The notes under the pieces were generated by a model that was not told the origin of the DNA, made no database searches, and saw only the letters and a list, made by a program, of their open reading frames with translations. Source: Mycobacterium montefiorense (GTDB lineage Bacteria; Actinomycetota; Actinomycetes; Mycobacteriales; Mycobacteriaceae). From it: a stretch of DNA of 64,000 bases. Each line of letters opens with the position of its first letter. The first letter of the stretch is position 1. This document shows, in pieces, positions 33,887-43,027 of this stretch. The DNA is taken from contig NZ_BFCH01000018.1 of assembly GCF_003112775.1 (NCBI RefSeq), positions 920,362 through 984,361 of the forward strand, in the 5' to 3' direction. Position numbers and translations under genes: made by a program.

Positions 33887-34654
33887 TCACGGGATGGTGT
33901 AACCGCCGTCAATGACGATGTCGGAACCGGTCATGTAGCTGGACGCGTCGCTGGCCAGGTAGACGTAGAGGCCGGTGAGTTCGTCGGGCCGACCGATGCG
34001 GCCGAGCGGAATCTTCGGCTCCCACAGCCGGTGATACTCCGCCATCGGTTCGACGAGTTCGGTGAGAATGTAGCCCGGGCTGACGCTGTTCACCCGGATG
34101 TTGTGCGGCGCGAGCTCGATGGCCATCGCCTTGGTCAGTTGGATGACTGCGGCCTTGGAGGTGCAGTAATGGCCCGCCGGTTGCGGGATGTTGATGATGT
34201 GGCCCGACATCGAGGCGGTGTTGATGATGGCGCCGCCGCGGCCTTGGGCGACCATTGCCCGGGCGGCCGCCTGCGCGGTCAGGAATACGCCGGTCACATT
34301 GGTGTCCTGGATGGCCCGGAATTCCTCTGGCGACATGTCCAGCATTGCCTTCAGATTGATGATCCCCGCGTTGCAGACGGCGATGTCGATGCCACCCAAC
34401 TCCGCGATCACCTGATCAACCATTCGCGTCACCTGATCCGGCTGGGTCACGTCGCAAGGGATCGGGATGACCCTGCCGCCGGCCGAGGCGAGCTCGGCAG
34501 CGACCTTGTCCAGCACCTCGGAATGCCGCGCCGCGATGGCTACTTGGGCACCCGCTTGCAGGTATGCCTGCGCCACCTTTTTGCCGATGCCACTGGACGC
34601 CCCGGTCACCAAAGCCGACCTGCCGCGCAGCTCAAACAAGTCCAGCACGCTCAT
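33887..34654 (-). CDS. Short-chain dehydrogenase/reductase (Rv1928c-like)
   Basis: 255-residue classical SDR. Cofactor motif TGASSGIGKKVAQAYLQAG (about 18-36), NAG structural motif (VCNAGII), and catalytic Tyr/Lys in HYCTSKAAVIQ, with the Ser in NTASMSG. The C-terminus SSYMTGSDIVIDGGYTIP is typical. It oxidises or reduces an alcohol/ketone using NAD(P)(H). A KstR-type site lies 35 bp upstream, shared with the divergent SnoaL-like gene, which would fit sterol-linked expression. Confidence 0.85.
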   Translation of the reverse strand: MSVLDLFELRGRSALVTGASSGIGKKVAQAYLQAGAQVAIAARHSEVLDKVAAELASAGGRVIPIPCDVTQPDQVTRMVDQVIAELGGIDIAVCNAGIINLKAMLDMSPEEFRAIQDTNVTGVFLTAQAAARAMVAQGRGGAIINTASMSGHIINIPQPAGHYCTSKAAVIQLTKAMAIELAPHNIRVNSVSPGYILTELVEPMAEYHRLWEPKIPLGRIGRPDELTGLYVYLASDASSYMTGSDIVIDGGYTIP

Positions 34655-34688
34655 TCAATATCCCTATCCAGACGAGGCTTCAAAAAAC

Positions 34689-34702
34689 CAGAACACGTTC
34701 TA
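34689..34702. promoter_or_regulatory. KstR-type operator between SDR and SnoaL-like genes
   Basis: CAGAACACGTTCTA fits the KstR consensus TnnAACnnGTTnnA at all but the first base; the reversed strand reads TAGAACGTGTTCTG. KstR is the TetR repressor of cholesterol catabolism in mycobacteria. The site occupies the centre of the 59-bp divergent promoter and ends 12 bp before the SnoaL-like ATG. Confidence 0.7.
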
Positions 34703-34713
34703 GTGTGTCCGCT

Positions 34714-35193
34714 ATGGGCAACTTCAGCAGGGCCGAAATCGAGCAAGCCGTCGAGCACTACACCACTGTGGCGGAAGGGTGCAGCGCTTCTGGCGACTGG
34801 GCGCCTTTTGCGGATCTGTTCACTGAGGACGTTGTCTACATCGAACACCATTACGGTGTCTTCCACGGACGCGAGGCGGTCAGGGAATGGATCGTTGCCG
34901 TCATGGCCCCGTTCCCGCACATGCGTTTTCCCAGTGACTGGATCGCCTATGACGACGACAATGACGCCGTTGTCATCATGATCAAGAATCTGCTCGATCA
35001 CCCGACCGACCCGAACGAGGAACCGTTCTGGTTCCCGAACTGGACTCGCCTGGTGTACGCCGGAAATGGCCTGTTCTCCAGCGAGGAGGACATCTACAAC
35101 CCGAACCGCGATGCGCCGGGCGCTGTCGCGGCCTGGATGCAGGCCGGCGGGCAGTTTGCGTCAACCGAGTTCCTGCAACCCAACCCCAGCTAG
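34714..35193 (+). CDS. SnoaL/NTF2-fold protein
   Basis: 159 residues starting at ATG 34714. The cone-shaped NTF2 fold is suggested by WAPFADLFTEDVVYIEHHYGVFHGREAVREWIV, then PHMRFPSDWI and WFPNWTRLVYAGNGLFSSEEDIYN. Related proteins are steroid isomerase-like or polyketide cyclase-like. The ATG is only 12 bp beyond the KstR-type site, so the mRNA may be leaderless or nearly so. Converges with the DJ-1 gene, overlapping 4 bp. Confidence 0.72.
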   Translation: MGNFSRAEIEQAVEHYTTVAEGCSASGDWAPFADLFTEDVVYIEHHYGVFHGREAVREWIVAVMAPFPHMRFPSDWIAYDDDNDAVVIMIKNLLDHPTDPNEEPFWFPNWTRLVYAGNGLFSSEEDIYNPNRDAPGAVAAWMQAGGQFASTEFLQPNPS

Positions 35194-35945
35194 GCCTTCG
35201 GAGAAACCACGGAGAGGTCCGGCTGTCGTTTCCGGCGCCGGGACCGTACCGCCGACAGCGCCTGCTCCCAGGCGATCAACGTCGTCGCCTTGAGGTTTGC
35301 CGGCTTGGCACTGTCTCGGGAGAGCAGCGCGGCGGCAGCGGCTTTCGTGCTTGCCGACGCCTTCGACAGGTGGCCGGAGTCGAATGGTGGCTGCGGGTCG
35401 TATTCGATCGCGAGCTGGATCGCCTTGGCTCTGCCTTCGCCGCCGATCTCACCGGCCAGCCAGAACGCGAGGTCGAGTCCCGCGGACACCCCCGCGCTGG
35501 TGACGACGTTGTCCTGGCGCACGACCCGCTCGTCGCCGACCGGGGTGACGCCGAATCCCTTCAGCAGGGGGAGCGCCATCCAATGCGACGTGGCCCGCCG
35601 GCCCTCGAGCAGACCGGCCGCGGCCAGAATCACCGACCCCGAGCACACCGACGCCGTCCAGCGAGCGGTTCGATGCGCCCCGCGCAGCCAGTCCAGCAAC
35701 ACCTCGTCGCGCGCGTGCACCGTGCTCGACGCGCCACCGGGGACGAGAATGATGTCGGGCGAAGGGGTTTCGGCCAGCGAGTGCGTGGCGCCGATGACCA
35801 GCACGCCGGAGTCGGCGGTGATCGGCCCGGATTCGCGCCAGACGAACCGCACCTCGGCGCCCGGCAGGTTGCGCAGCACCTCATACGGGCCGATCATGTC
35901 CAGCGCGGTGAATCCGGGGTAGGCCACGAATGCGATTTGGGTCAT
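35190..35945 (-). CDS. DJ-1/PfpI family protein (Rv1930c-like)
   Basis: 251 residues from ATG 35945. FVAYPGFTALDMIGPYEVL opens the DJ-1/PfpI domain; the nucleophile elbow is TASVCSGSVILAAAGLLEGRRATSHW, with Cys in the expected place and His at the end. Unlike the upstream relative it has no AraC HTH; the last 60 residues are basic and helical. Isonitrile-hydratase-like or chaperone-like roles are known in the family. It is longer than annotated Rv1930c (about 174). It follows the AraC-type gene by 29 bp. Confidence 0.72.
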   Translation of the reverse strand: MTQIAFVAYPGFTALDMIGPYEVLRNLPGAEVRFVWRESGPITADSGVLVIGATHSLAETPSPDIILVPGGASSTVHARDEVLLDWLRGAHRTARWTASVCSGSVILAAAGLLEGRRATSHWMALPLLKGFGVTPVGDERVVRQDNVVTSAGVSAGLDLAFWLAGEIGGEGRAKAIQLAIEYDPQPPFDSGHLSKASASTKAAAAALLSRDSAKPANLKATTLIAWEQALSAVRSRRRKRQPDLSVVSPKA

Positions 35946-35974
35946 CGTGGGTGTCCTTTCTGACTGAGCCTCAA

Positions 35975-36925
35975 CTAAGCAAAGGTCTTGCGGTATTGGT
36001 CTGGCGAAATGCCAACACGGCGAATGAAGTTGCGCCGCATCGTTTCCGCGGTGCCGAAGCCGCACCGCACCGCGATGACAACGACGGTGTCGTCGGTCTC
36101 TTCCAACTGCCGGCGCGCGGCCTCGGTGCGGACACGTTCGACGTAGTGGCCGGGAGCCTCGCCCACCTCGTCGGTGAACACCCGGGTGAAATGACGAGGG
36201 CTCATCGTCGCCCGGCGGGCCAAATCTCCGATGCTGTGCGCGGCGCCCGGCTGCGCCTCGATGGCTTCCTGCACCTCGCGGATGCAGGCGCGTTTGGCCC
36301 GCGGTACCCACACCGGCGCAGCGAACTGGGTCTGTCCGCCGGGGCGACGCAGATAGAGCACCATCCAGCGGGCGACCGTCTGTGCGATTTCGGTTCCGTG
36401 GTCGTCCTCGACCAGCGACAGTGCGAGGTCGATGCCCGCGGCCACCCCCGCGGCGGTCCACACCACCTCGGAGCTTCTGATGAAGATCGGATCGGGGTCG
36501 ACATCCACGGCGGGGAACTGCTTGGCAAGACGCTCGGCGAACGCCCAGTGGGTGGTCGCGCGGCAGCCGTCCAGCAGTCCAGCCTCGGCTGCGAGAAACG
36601 CGCCGGTGCAGACGGTGACGATGCGGTGGGCGGTGCCGGCGACGGCCTTGATCCAGGCCACCAGCTCCGCGTTCGACCGCGCGGCGTCGACCCCGCCGCC
36701 GCCGGGCAGCACGACGGTGTCGATCTGCTCATGCGGGTCTGGCAGCGGGCTGCCCACGAACGCGAGACCGGTTCCGGTGTGGATCGGCTGGCCGTCGACC
36801 GAGACAAGGCTGACGTCGTATCCACCGTTGGTCAGCACTGATGCGCCGGTGAACACGTCGTGCGGCCCCACCACATCGAGTGCCTGGACACCCGGGAAGC
36901 CGACGATGACCACCTTGCGAACCAT
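35975..36925 (-). CDS. GlxA-type AraC-family regulator with DJ-1/PfpI domain (Rv1931c-like)
   Basis: 316 residues. N-terminal amidotransferase-like DJ-1 domain (about 1-190; TVCTGAFLAAEAGLLDGCRATTHW carries the elbow Cys) and C-terminal AraC HTH pair (about 215-315; SIGDLARRATMSPRHFTRVF and VVVIAVRCGFGTAETMRRNF). Regulators of this type often sense small nitrogenous or carbonyl metabolites. It is divergent from tpx, 110 bp apart, and upstream of the second DJ-1 gene, which it may control. Fits Rv1931c (259 residues) with a longer N-terminus. Confidence 0.83.
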   Translation of the reverse strand: MVRKVVIVGFPGVQALDVVGPHDVFTGASVLTNGGYDVSLVSVDGQPIHTGTGLAFVGSPLPDPHEQIDTVVLPGGGGVDAARSNAELVAWIKAVAGTAHRIVTVCTGAFLAAEAGLLDGCRATTHWAFAERLAKQFPAVDVDPDPIFIRSSEVVWTAAGVAAGIDLALSLVEDDHGTEIAQTVARWMVLYLRRPGGQTQFAAPVWVPRAKRACIREVQEAIEAQPGAAHSIGDLARRATMSPRHFTRVFTDEVGEAPGHYVERVRTEAARRQLEETDDTVVVIAVRCGFGTAETMRRNFIRRVGISPDQYRKTFA

Positions 36926-37035
36926 GGATTCAGTGTTGGCCCGAGCGGGGCGTGTCGTCTAGGCCTGGTACCCCACGAATTAGGACATCTGGACCTGACC
37001 CCAGGCAGTTCGATCGGCCTTGGCAGACTGTTGCC

Positions 37036-37530
37036 ATGGCACAGATAACCCTGCGTGGAAATGCGATCAACACCGTCGGCGAGCTTCCCGCCGTCGGATC
37101 TAAAGCCCCAGCCTTTAATTTGACCGGCTCCGACCTCGGCGCGGTCACCAGCGACCAGTTCAGCGGTAAGTCCGTGTTGCTGAACATCTTTCCGTCCGTC
37201 GACACCCCGGTGTGCGCGACGAGCGTGCGGAAATTCAACGAGCGCGCCGCTTCAGGCGGTGCGACCGTGGTGAACGTGTCGAAGGATCTGCCGTTCGCGC
37301 AGAAGCGCTTCTGCGGCGCGGAGGGAATCGAGAACGTCACCACTGCGTCGGCATTCCGCGACAGCTTCGGCGAGGACTATGGCATCACGATCACCGACGG
37401 CCCGATGGCCGGGCTGCTGGGCCGCGCCGTCGTGGTGATCGGCGCCGACGGCAACGTTGCCTACGCGCAACTGGTCCCCGAGATCGCCGAGGAGCCCGAC
37501 TACGACGCGGCGCTGGCAGCGCTGGGCTGA
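37036..37530 (+). CDS. tpx: Thiol peroxidase Tpx
   Basis: 164-residue atypical 2-Cys peroxiredoxin (Rv1932). The peroxidatic cysteine is Cys60 (DTPVCATSVRKF) and the resolving one Cys93 (RFCGAEG). It reduces hydrogen and alkyl peroxides with thioredoxin as electron donor, in the cytoplasm. In this neighbourhood it may offset peroxide from acyl-CoA and flavin oxidases, and matters more if katG is truly absent from the region. Length is as usual for the family. It converges with the didomain FadD, 7 bp between stops. Confidence 0.95.
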   Translation: MAQITLRGNAINTVGELPAVGSKAPAFNLTGSDLGAVTSDQFSGKSVLLNIFPSVDTPVCATSVRKFNERAASGGATVVNVSKDLPFAQKRFCGAEGIENVTTASAFRDSFGEDYGITITDGPMAGLLGRAVVVIGADGNVAYAQLVPEIAEEPDYDAALAALG

Positions 37531-37537
37531 CCTTCGG

Positions 37538-40500
37538 TCATAACCCGAGCAGTCGGACCGTTTCGGCTCGCATGTCGACTTTGCGCACTTTTCCGGTGAC
37601 GGTCATCGGGAACTCGTCGACGATGTGGACGTAGCGGGGAATCTTGTAGTGCGCGAGCTTCCCCGCACAGAAGGCCCGGACGGCTTCGGCGTCTAACGGC
37701 CGACGGTCTGGCCGCATTTTGATCCAGGCACAGACTTCCTCGCCGTACTTGGCGTCGGGAACGCCGACGACCTGCACGTCATCGATATCGGGGTGGCTGT
37801 GCAGAAAGTCCTCGATCTCGCGCGGATAGAGGTTTTCGCCGCCCCGGATCACCACGTCCTTGATGCGCCCGACAATCGCGCAATAGCCGTCGTCCCGCAT
37901 CACCGCGAGATCGCCGGTGTGCATCCAGCCGTCGTGATCGATGACCTCGCGGGTTTTGTCATCGTCGTGCCAGTAACCCAGCATCACCGAGTAGCCGCGA
38001 GTGCAGAGTTCGCCCGGGCGTCCGCGCTTGACGATATCGCCGGTCCCGGCGTCGACCACCTTGATCTCGACATGCGGATGAGCCCGGCCCACGGTGGCGG
38101 TCCGGTGCGCCAGGTCGTCGTCGATCAGGGTCTGGCAGGACACCGGGGACGTCTCCGTCATGCCGTAGGCGATGGACAGCTCCGACAAGTTCAGTTCGTC
38201 GACGCAGCGCCGCATCACCTCCACCGGGCATGACGCACCTGCCATGATCCCGGTCCGCAATGACGACACGTCGCGGCCGGCGAGGTCGGGATGGCCGAGC
38301 ATCGCGATGAACATCGTGGGCACACCGTAGAGGCCGGTGCAGCGCTCGGATGCGATCGCTTGTAGCGTCGCGGCGGCATCGAACCCGGCCGCCGGAATCA
38401 CCATGGTCGCTCCATGGGTGGTGCAGCCCAAGTTGCCCATCACCATGCCGAAGCAGTGATAGAAGGGCACGGGGATGCACAGGCGGTCCCCGGGTCTGAG
38501 CCTGATGCATTCGGTGACGAAGAACCCGTTGTTGAGGATGTTGCGGTGCGACAGGACTGCCCCTTTGGGGGAACCCGTTGTACCCGAGGTGTATTGGATG
38601 TTAATCGGGTCCGATGGCGTCAATGCCGCCAGCCGGCAGCGCAATTCGTCATCGGATACGTCATCGGCGTGCTGCCGCAGCTGGTCCCAATCATCGGTAC
38701 CCAGGAACACCACGTCGACCAATCCCGGCACCCCGGAACGCACGTCGGAAATCATCCGGCGGTAGTCGGAGGTCTTGAAGGTCGTTGCCGACACCAACAG
38801 TCGAGTATCAGAATCTCGCAGCACATGCGACAACTCGTGCGTGCGATACGCGGGATTGACTGAGACGAGAATTGCGCCGATCTTGGCGGTGGCGTACTGA
38901 AGGATGACCCATTCCGGGCAGTTCGGAGACCAGATCCCGACTCTGTCTCCGCGCTGGATGCCGATAGCCATCAATGCGCGGGCCAGGCAGTCGATTTCGG
39001 TGTTGAGTTCGGTGTAGGTCCACCGCCTGCCGCCGGACACATCGACAAGCGCCTCGGTGTTCGGGTACGTCAGCGCGGTGCGCTCGAAGTTCGCCCCGAT
39101 CGTCTCGTCCAGCAGGGGAGTATCGACGGGCCCCGCATCGTAGGAATCGGCGGCTGCGTACCGACGCCGCAGCTCGGTTTTGAGCACCTTGCCATTGGCA
39201 TTGCGCGGCAATGCTTCCACCACCACGACACGGCGGGGACGCTTGTAGGCAGCCAGATATACGCGGCAGTGCGTCTCGATCTCGGCGTCGGTCGGCGGAT
39301 CCGCGGGATCGCGCGGGACGACCACCGCCATCGGGATCTCGCCCCATTTCGGGTCGGGCACCCCGATGACCGCGACCTCGGCGACCTTGACGTGCGCTGC
39401 CACGACGTTCTCCACCTCGGCGCTGTAGATGTTCTCTCCGCCCGAGATGATCATGTCTTTCCTGCGGTCGACGACATAAATGTAACCGTCACCGTCGCGC
39501 CGGACCAGATCGCCGGAATGAAACCAGCCGCCACGAAATGCCTCGGCGGTTTCGATGGGCCTGTTCCAGTATTCCTTCATCACCAACGGTCCGAGATAGA
39601 CGATCTCGCCGATTTCGCCCGGCGCGACGTCATTCATCTCGTCATCGACAATGCGGACCTCGACGCCCAGCATCGGGGTGCCCACCGATCCAATCTTGCG
39701 GATCGCGTCCTCTCCACTCAGCAGGCAGGTGATCGGGCTGCACTCGGTCTGCCCGAAGGCGGCGATGACCTCGGCGTCCGGAAAAGCGTCGAACATATTG
39801 CGCAGTAACGTGGTTGACGCGGGCGCCGCGCCCCACCAAACGCGTCGCAGCCGGCTGAGATCGAACGACCGCAGGTCCGGCAGTGCACAAACCCGCTGCC
39901 ACTGCGCCGGCGTCATCCAGCACGACGTGACCCGCTCGTCGGCGATCGTCCGCATGGTCGCCTCGGGGTCGAAGCCGCCCGAGGGCGCAACGACGACCGT
40001 ACCCCCGGTGAGGAACGTCGGGAACATCCCCGACACACCGGCGACGTGGAACAGCGGCGCATGCGCCATCCAGCAGTTGTCGTCCCCGCGAAGACCGAGC
40101 GTCGCGATCACGCTGACGGCATGCAGGTACAGGTTGCGATGGGTGATCACCGCGCCCTTCGGAAAGCCCGTGGTACCCGACGTGTACATGATGAACGCGG
40201 GCGCCTCGTCCGCAACCGTGACGTCGGGGGCGAGACCCGCTGCCGCGGCGATAAGCTCATCGAGGCCGTCGCCGATCGTGAGGACGGTGTGGACCGACGG
40301 TGCTTTGCCGCGCGCCTGCGTGACGACCGGTGCGCACGCCCGATCGGTGACCACGGCGACTGTGCCACTGTCCGCCAGCACGTAGGCGATCTCGTCGGCG
40401 ACCAGACGGAAGTTGACGGGCACCGCAACGGCACCCAGACGCAGTGTGGCGAGCCAGGCTTCGATCAGCTCGAGGCAATTGAGGCCGACCACTGCGACTC

Positions 40501-40672
40501 TGTCGCCCCGGCGAACTCCGCTCGCGGACAGCACATTCGCCAGACGTGTCACTCGCTCGTCGAGTTCCGCGAAAGTACACCGTCGGCGTGGGTCGACGAA
40601 GGCGAGGCTGTCGGACCGCACGCTGGCATTCCGGGCCAGGACGTCGCTGAACGTGATGCCGGTATCGGCCAC
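37538..40672 (-). CDS. Fused didomain acyl-CoA synthetase (two complete FadD units)
   Basis: 1044 residues from GTG 40672. Unit 1 (about 1-507): P-loop YTSGTTGFPKGA at 163, FGQTECSP, HSGDLVRRDGDGYIYVVDRRKD and terminal lysine motif NANGKVLKTELRR. Unit 2 (about 515-1044): P-loop YTSGTTGSPKG at 694, YGMTETSP, HTGDLAVMRDDGYCAIVGRIKD and VTGKVRKVDMR. Both retain residues needed for adenylation and thioesterification. Unit 2 begins (PVDTPLLDETIGANFERT) exactly like a stand-alone FadD35-type enzyme, so two genes appear joined in frame. It is 7 bp downstream of fadE18 in the echA13-fadE17-fadE18 operon; H37Rv has no FadD there. Confidence 0.88.
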   Translation of the reverse strand: MADTGITFSDVLARNASVRSDSLAFVDPRRRCTFAELDERVTRLANVLSASGVRRGDRVAVVGLNCLELIEAWLATLRLGAVAVPVNFRLVADEIAYVLADSGTVAVVTDRACAPVVTQARGKAPSVHTVLTIGDGLDELIAAAAGLAPDVTVADEAPAFIMYTSGTTGFPKGAVITHRNLYLHAVSVIATLGLRGDDNCWMAHAPLFHVAGVSGMFPTFLTGGTVVVAPSGGFDPEATMRTIADERVTSCWMTPAQWQRVCALPDLRSFDLSRLRRVWWGAAPASTTLLRNMFDAFPDAEVIAAFGQTECSPITCLLSGEDAIRKIGSVGTPMLGVEVRIVDDEMNDVAPGEIGEIVYLGPLVMKEYWNRPIETAEAFRGGWFHSGDLVRRDGDGYIYVVDRRKDMIISGGENIYSAEVENVVAAHVKVAEVAVIGVPDPKWGEIPMAVVVPRDPADPPTDAEIETHCRVYLAAYKRPRRVVVVEALPRNANGKVLKTELRRRYAAADSYDAGPVDTPLLDETIGANFERTALTYPNTEALVDVSGGRRWTYTELNTEIDCLARALMAIGIQRGDRVGIWSPNCPEWVILQYATAKIGAILVSVNPAYRTHELSHVLRDSDTRLLVSATTFKTSDYRRMISDVRSGVPGLVDVVFLGTDDWDQLRQHADDVSDDELRCRLAALTPSDPINIQYTSGTTGSPKGAVLSHRNILNNGFFVTECIRLRPGDRLCIPVPFYHCFGMVMGNLGCTTHGATMVIPAAGFDAAATLQAIASERCTGLYGVPTMFIAMLGHPDLAGRDVSSLRTGIMAGASCPVEVMRRCVDELNLSELSIAYGMTETSPVSCQTLIDDDLAHRTATVGRAHPHVEIKVVDAGTGDIVKRGRPGELCTRGYSVMLGYWHDDDKTREVIDHDGWMHTGDLAVMRDDGYCAIVGRIKDVVIRGGENLYPREIEDFLHSHPDIDDVQVVGVPDAKYGEEVCAWIKMRPDRRPLDAEAVRAFCAGKLAHYKIPRYVHIVDEFPMTVTGKVRKVDMRAETVRLLGL

Positions 40673-40679
40673 GAAATTC

Positions 40680-41771
40680 CTACAGGCCCGCGCGGTCGGC
40701 GAGCAGCGCGCGGTGGCGGGCGCTGCTGCCGAAGAGCGCCTCGCAGCTCTTTGCCCGGCGGAAGTACAGGTGCAGATCGTGTTCCCAGGTGAAGGCGATG
40801 CCGCCGTGCACTTGGATCGCGTTGCCGGCGCACAACGCGTAGGTTTCCGCGGCCTGCGCCTTGACCAACGGAGCCGCGATCTGCAGCTCTTTGCCGGTGG
40901 CAGCGCTCATCGCGGCGAACATCACCGCCGCGCGAGTCGCATCGATCTCGATCAGCATCTCGGCGCAGGCGTGCTTGATCGCCTGAAACGAACCGATTGG
41001 ACGGTCGAATTGCTCTCGGCTGCAAGCATATTCGACCGAAAGATCCAGACAGGCCTGCGCGCCACCGAGCATCTCGGCAGCCAGCAGTACCCGCGCCACG
41101 TCGAGCACCCGATGGACATCGTCCGGCGTGCCCGCCGACAAGGCATCGGCGGGGGCCTGCGCCAGCTGTAGCTTCGCGACGGGGCGGGTGATGTCGAACG
41201 AGGGCAGCGGCACAACCGTGACGCCAGGAGAGTCGGCGGCCACCACGTGCAGGCTGACCGCGCTGTCGTCGATCACGGCCGGGACGACGAAAAGATCGGC
41301 GATGCGGCCGTGTAATACGGCGGTGCACTCGCCGGTGAGCACCGGGCCGTCGCCGTGCCGCTGCGCCCGAACGGTAGCCGCGGACGCGTCCGTCGCCTGG
41401 TAACCGGTGGCGGCGAACGCGCCGATCTGCTCGCCGGAAAGCAACCGCGGCAGCAGGCTCTTGCGCTGCTCGTCATCGCCCAGCCGCAGAATCGCTTCGA
41501 TGGCGAACGTCGTCGCGGCGAACGGAACAGGGGCCAGTGTTCGGCCCAGTTCGCCGAACGCGATCGCGGTCTCGACGAGCGTGGCGCCTACTCCGCCATA
41601 CTCCGGTGGCGTGTGTAGCCCCGGTAGCTCCATCTCGCCGCACAGCCGTTGCCAGAGCCGGCCGTCGTAGCCGTCGGCTTCTCTGATGCGCGCGCCACCG
41701 GCATGGTCGCGCAGGAAGCCCCGCAACGATGCGCAGAAGTCGTCTTGTTCGGTGCTGTAACGGAAGTCCAT
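40680..41771 (-). CDS. fadE18: Acyl-CoA dehydrogenase FadE18
   Basis: 363 residues (Rv1933c), from ATG 41771. The acyl-CoA dehydrogenase fold is seen in ELPGLHTPPEYGGVG, REQFDRPIGSFQAIKH and QVHGGIAFTWEHDLHLYFRRAK. A cognate catalytic Glu is not evident, which fits the non-catalytic or partner subunit of the alpha2-beta2 heterotetramers that FadE17/FadE18-type pairs form in M. tuberculosis. Lies 8 bp after fadE17. The substrate is unknown, though related pairs act on steroid side chains. Confidence 0.87.
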   Translation of the reverse strand: MDFRYSTEQDDFCASLRGFLRDHAGGARIREADGYDGRLWQRLCGEMELPGLHTPPEYGGVGATLVETAIAFGELGRTLAPVPFAATTFAIEAILRLGDDEQRKSLLPRLLSGEQIGAFAATGYQATDASAATVRAQRHGDGPVLTGECTAVLHGRIADLFVVPAVIDDSAVSLHVVAADSPGVTVVPLPSFDITRPVAKLQLAQAPADALSAGTPDDVHRVLDVARVLLAAEMLGGAQACLDLSVEYACSREQFDRPIGSFQAIKHACAEMLIEIDATRAAVMFAAMSAATGKELQIAAPLVKAQAAETYALCAGNAIQVHGGIAFTWEHDLHLYFRRAKSCEALFGSSARHRALLADRAGL

Positions 41772-41779
41772 TGAGTGTT

Positions 41780-43012
41780 TCAGCCCTGCCTGGCTTCCCG
41801 ACGTGGTTCCTTGGGGAGCCCGAGTAGTTGCTCGCCGATCAGATTGCGTTGGATTTGCGAACTGCCGGCGTAGATCGTGGCTGCCCGGGAGTAGAGCAGC
41901 TCGTCCATCCAGCAAGCGGGGGAGTTAGGCGTACCCGCTTCCGGGACCAGACGCGCCCCGCCGTTCCCGGGCCCCAGCGGGCCAAGCGCATCCAGCTCCA
42001 AGATTTCGGCCGCCAGATCGGTGTAACGGCGGAAGTATTCGCTCCAAATGACTTTGGTGATCGCGGCCTCGGCACCTGGCAGTCGCCCGTTCAGCGACAA
42101 GGTGAGGCCACGGTAGCCCCGGTACCGCATGATCTGTATCCGGGAAACGCACCACGCCAACCCATCTCGGATATGCGGGTCGGTGTTCATGCCGCGTTCG
42201 CGCGCGAGTTCGCACAGCCGGTCGAAGTCGCGACCGAAATCGATGGCCGCGGTGGTGAGTTGCGAACTGCGTTCGAAACCGAGCGCAGTCATCGCGGTGG
42301 GCCATCCGTTTCCCACCCCGCCCACGACGTTGGCAGATCCGGTGCGGGCATCGGTGAAGAACACCTCGCTGAATGACGAGTGCCCGGCCGCGTTGACGAT
42401 CGGGCGCACCGCGACGCCGGGTTGCTCCAGCGGCACCAGCAAGAAGGACAGCCCCTTGTGCTTGGGCACATCGGGATTCGTGCGCACCAGAACGAAGATC
42501 CAGTTGGCGGTGAGACCGGCCGACGTCCAGATCTTCTGCCCGTTGATCACCCACTCATCGCCGTCGAGCACCGCCCGGGTTCGCACCGACGCCAGATCCG
42601 AACCGGCCTCGGGCTCCGAGAACCCCTGGCACCAACGATCTTCACCGCCCAGGATGCGTGGCAGAAAATGCTTCTTCTGCGCCTCGGATCCCAACGCGAT
42701 CAGCGTATTGCCCAATAAATCGATCCCCAGCAGGTCGTTTTCCGCCCGCTCGGGCGCGCCGGCCCGGGCGAATTCCTCGGCCAGCACCACCTGTTCGATA
42801 GGTGACAGACCGCCCCCGCCGTATTCCGTCGGCCAGGACACGGCAACCAGGCCGCTGGCCGAAAGCGCACGCCGCCAACGCAACTCGAACGCTTCCCGCT
42901 CGGCCGGCGCCAATGCTCCGGGTCCCGACCAGCCGGCCGGCAGGTGTTGCGCCAGAAATGCGCGAATCCGGTACCGGAACGCTTCCGCCTCGGGCGGGTA
43001 GGTGATGTCCAT
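41780..43012 (-). CDS. fadE17: Acyl-CoA dehydrogenase FadE17
   Basis: 410 residues (Rv1934c). ACAD signatures: WPTEYGGGGLSPIEQVVLAEE, WCQGFSEPEAGSDLASVRT (flavin and substrate loop), EWVINGQKIWTSAG and IYAGSSQIQRNLIGEQLLGLP. It should pair with FadE18 as a heterotetramer that introduces the alpha,beta double bond into an acyl-CoA. Gene order echA13-fadE17-fadE18 is conserved; in M. tuberculosis this operon is repressed by Mce3R. Confidence 0.9.
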   Translation of the reverse strand: MDITYPPEAEAFRYRIRAFLAQHLPAGWSGPGALAPAEREAFELRWRRALSASGLVAVSWPTEYGGGGLSPIEQVVLAEEFARAGAPERAENDLLGIDLLGNTLIALGSEAQKKHFLPRILGGEDRWCQGFSEPEAGSDLASVRTRAVLDGDEWVINGQKIWTSAGLTANWIFVLVRTNPDVPKHKGLSFLLVPLEQPGVAVRPIVNAAGHSSFSEVFFTDARTGSANVVGGVGNGWPTAMTALGFERSSQLTTAAIDFGRDFDRLCELARERGMNTDPHIRDGLAWCVSRIQIMRYRGYRGLTLSLNGRLPGAEAAITKVIWSEYFRRYTDLAAEILELDALGPLGPGNGGARLVPEAGTPNSPACWMDELLYSRAATIYAGSSQIQRNLIGEQLLGLPKEPRREARQG

Positions 43013-43027
43013 TGATGGCGTCCGGCC

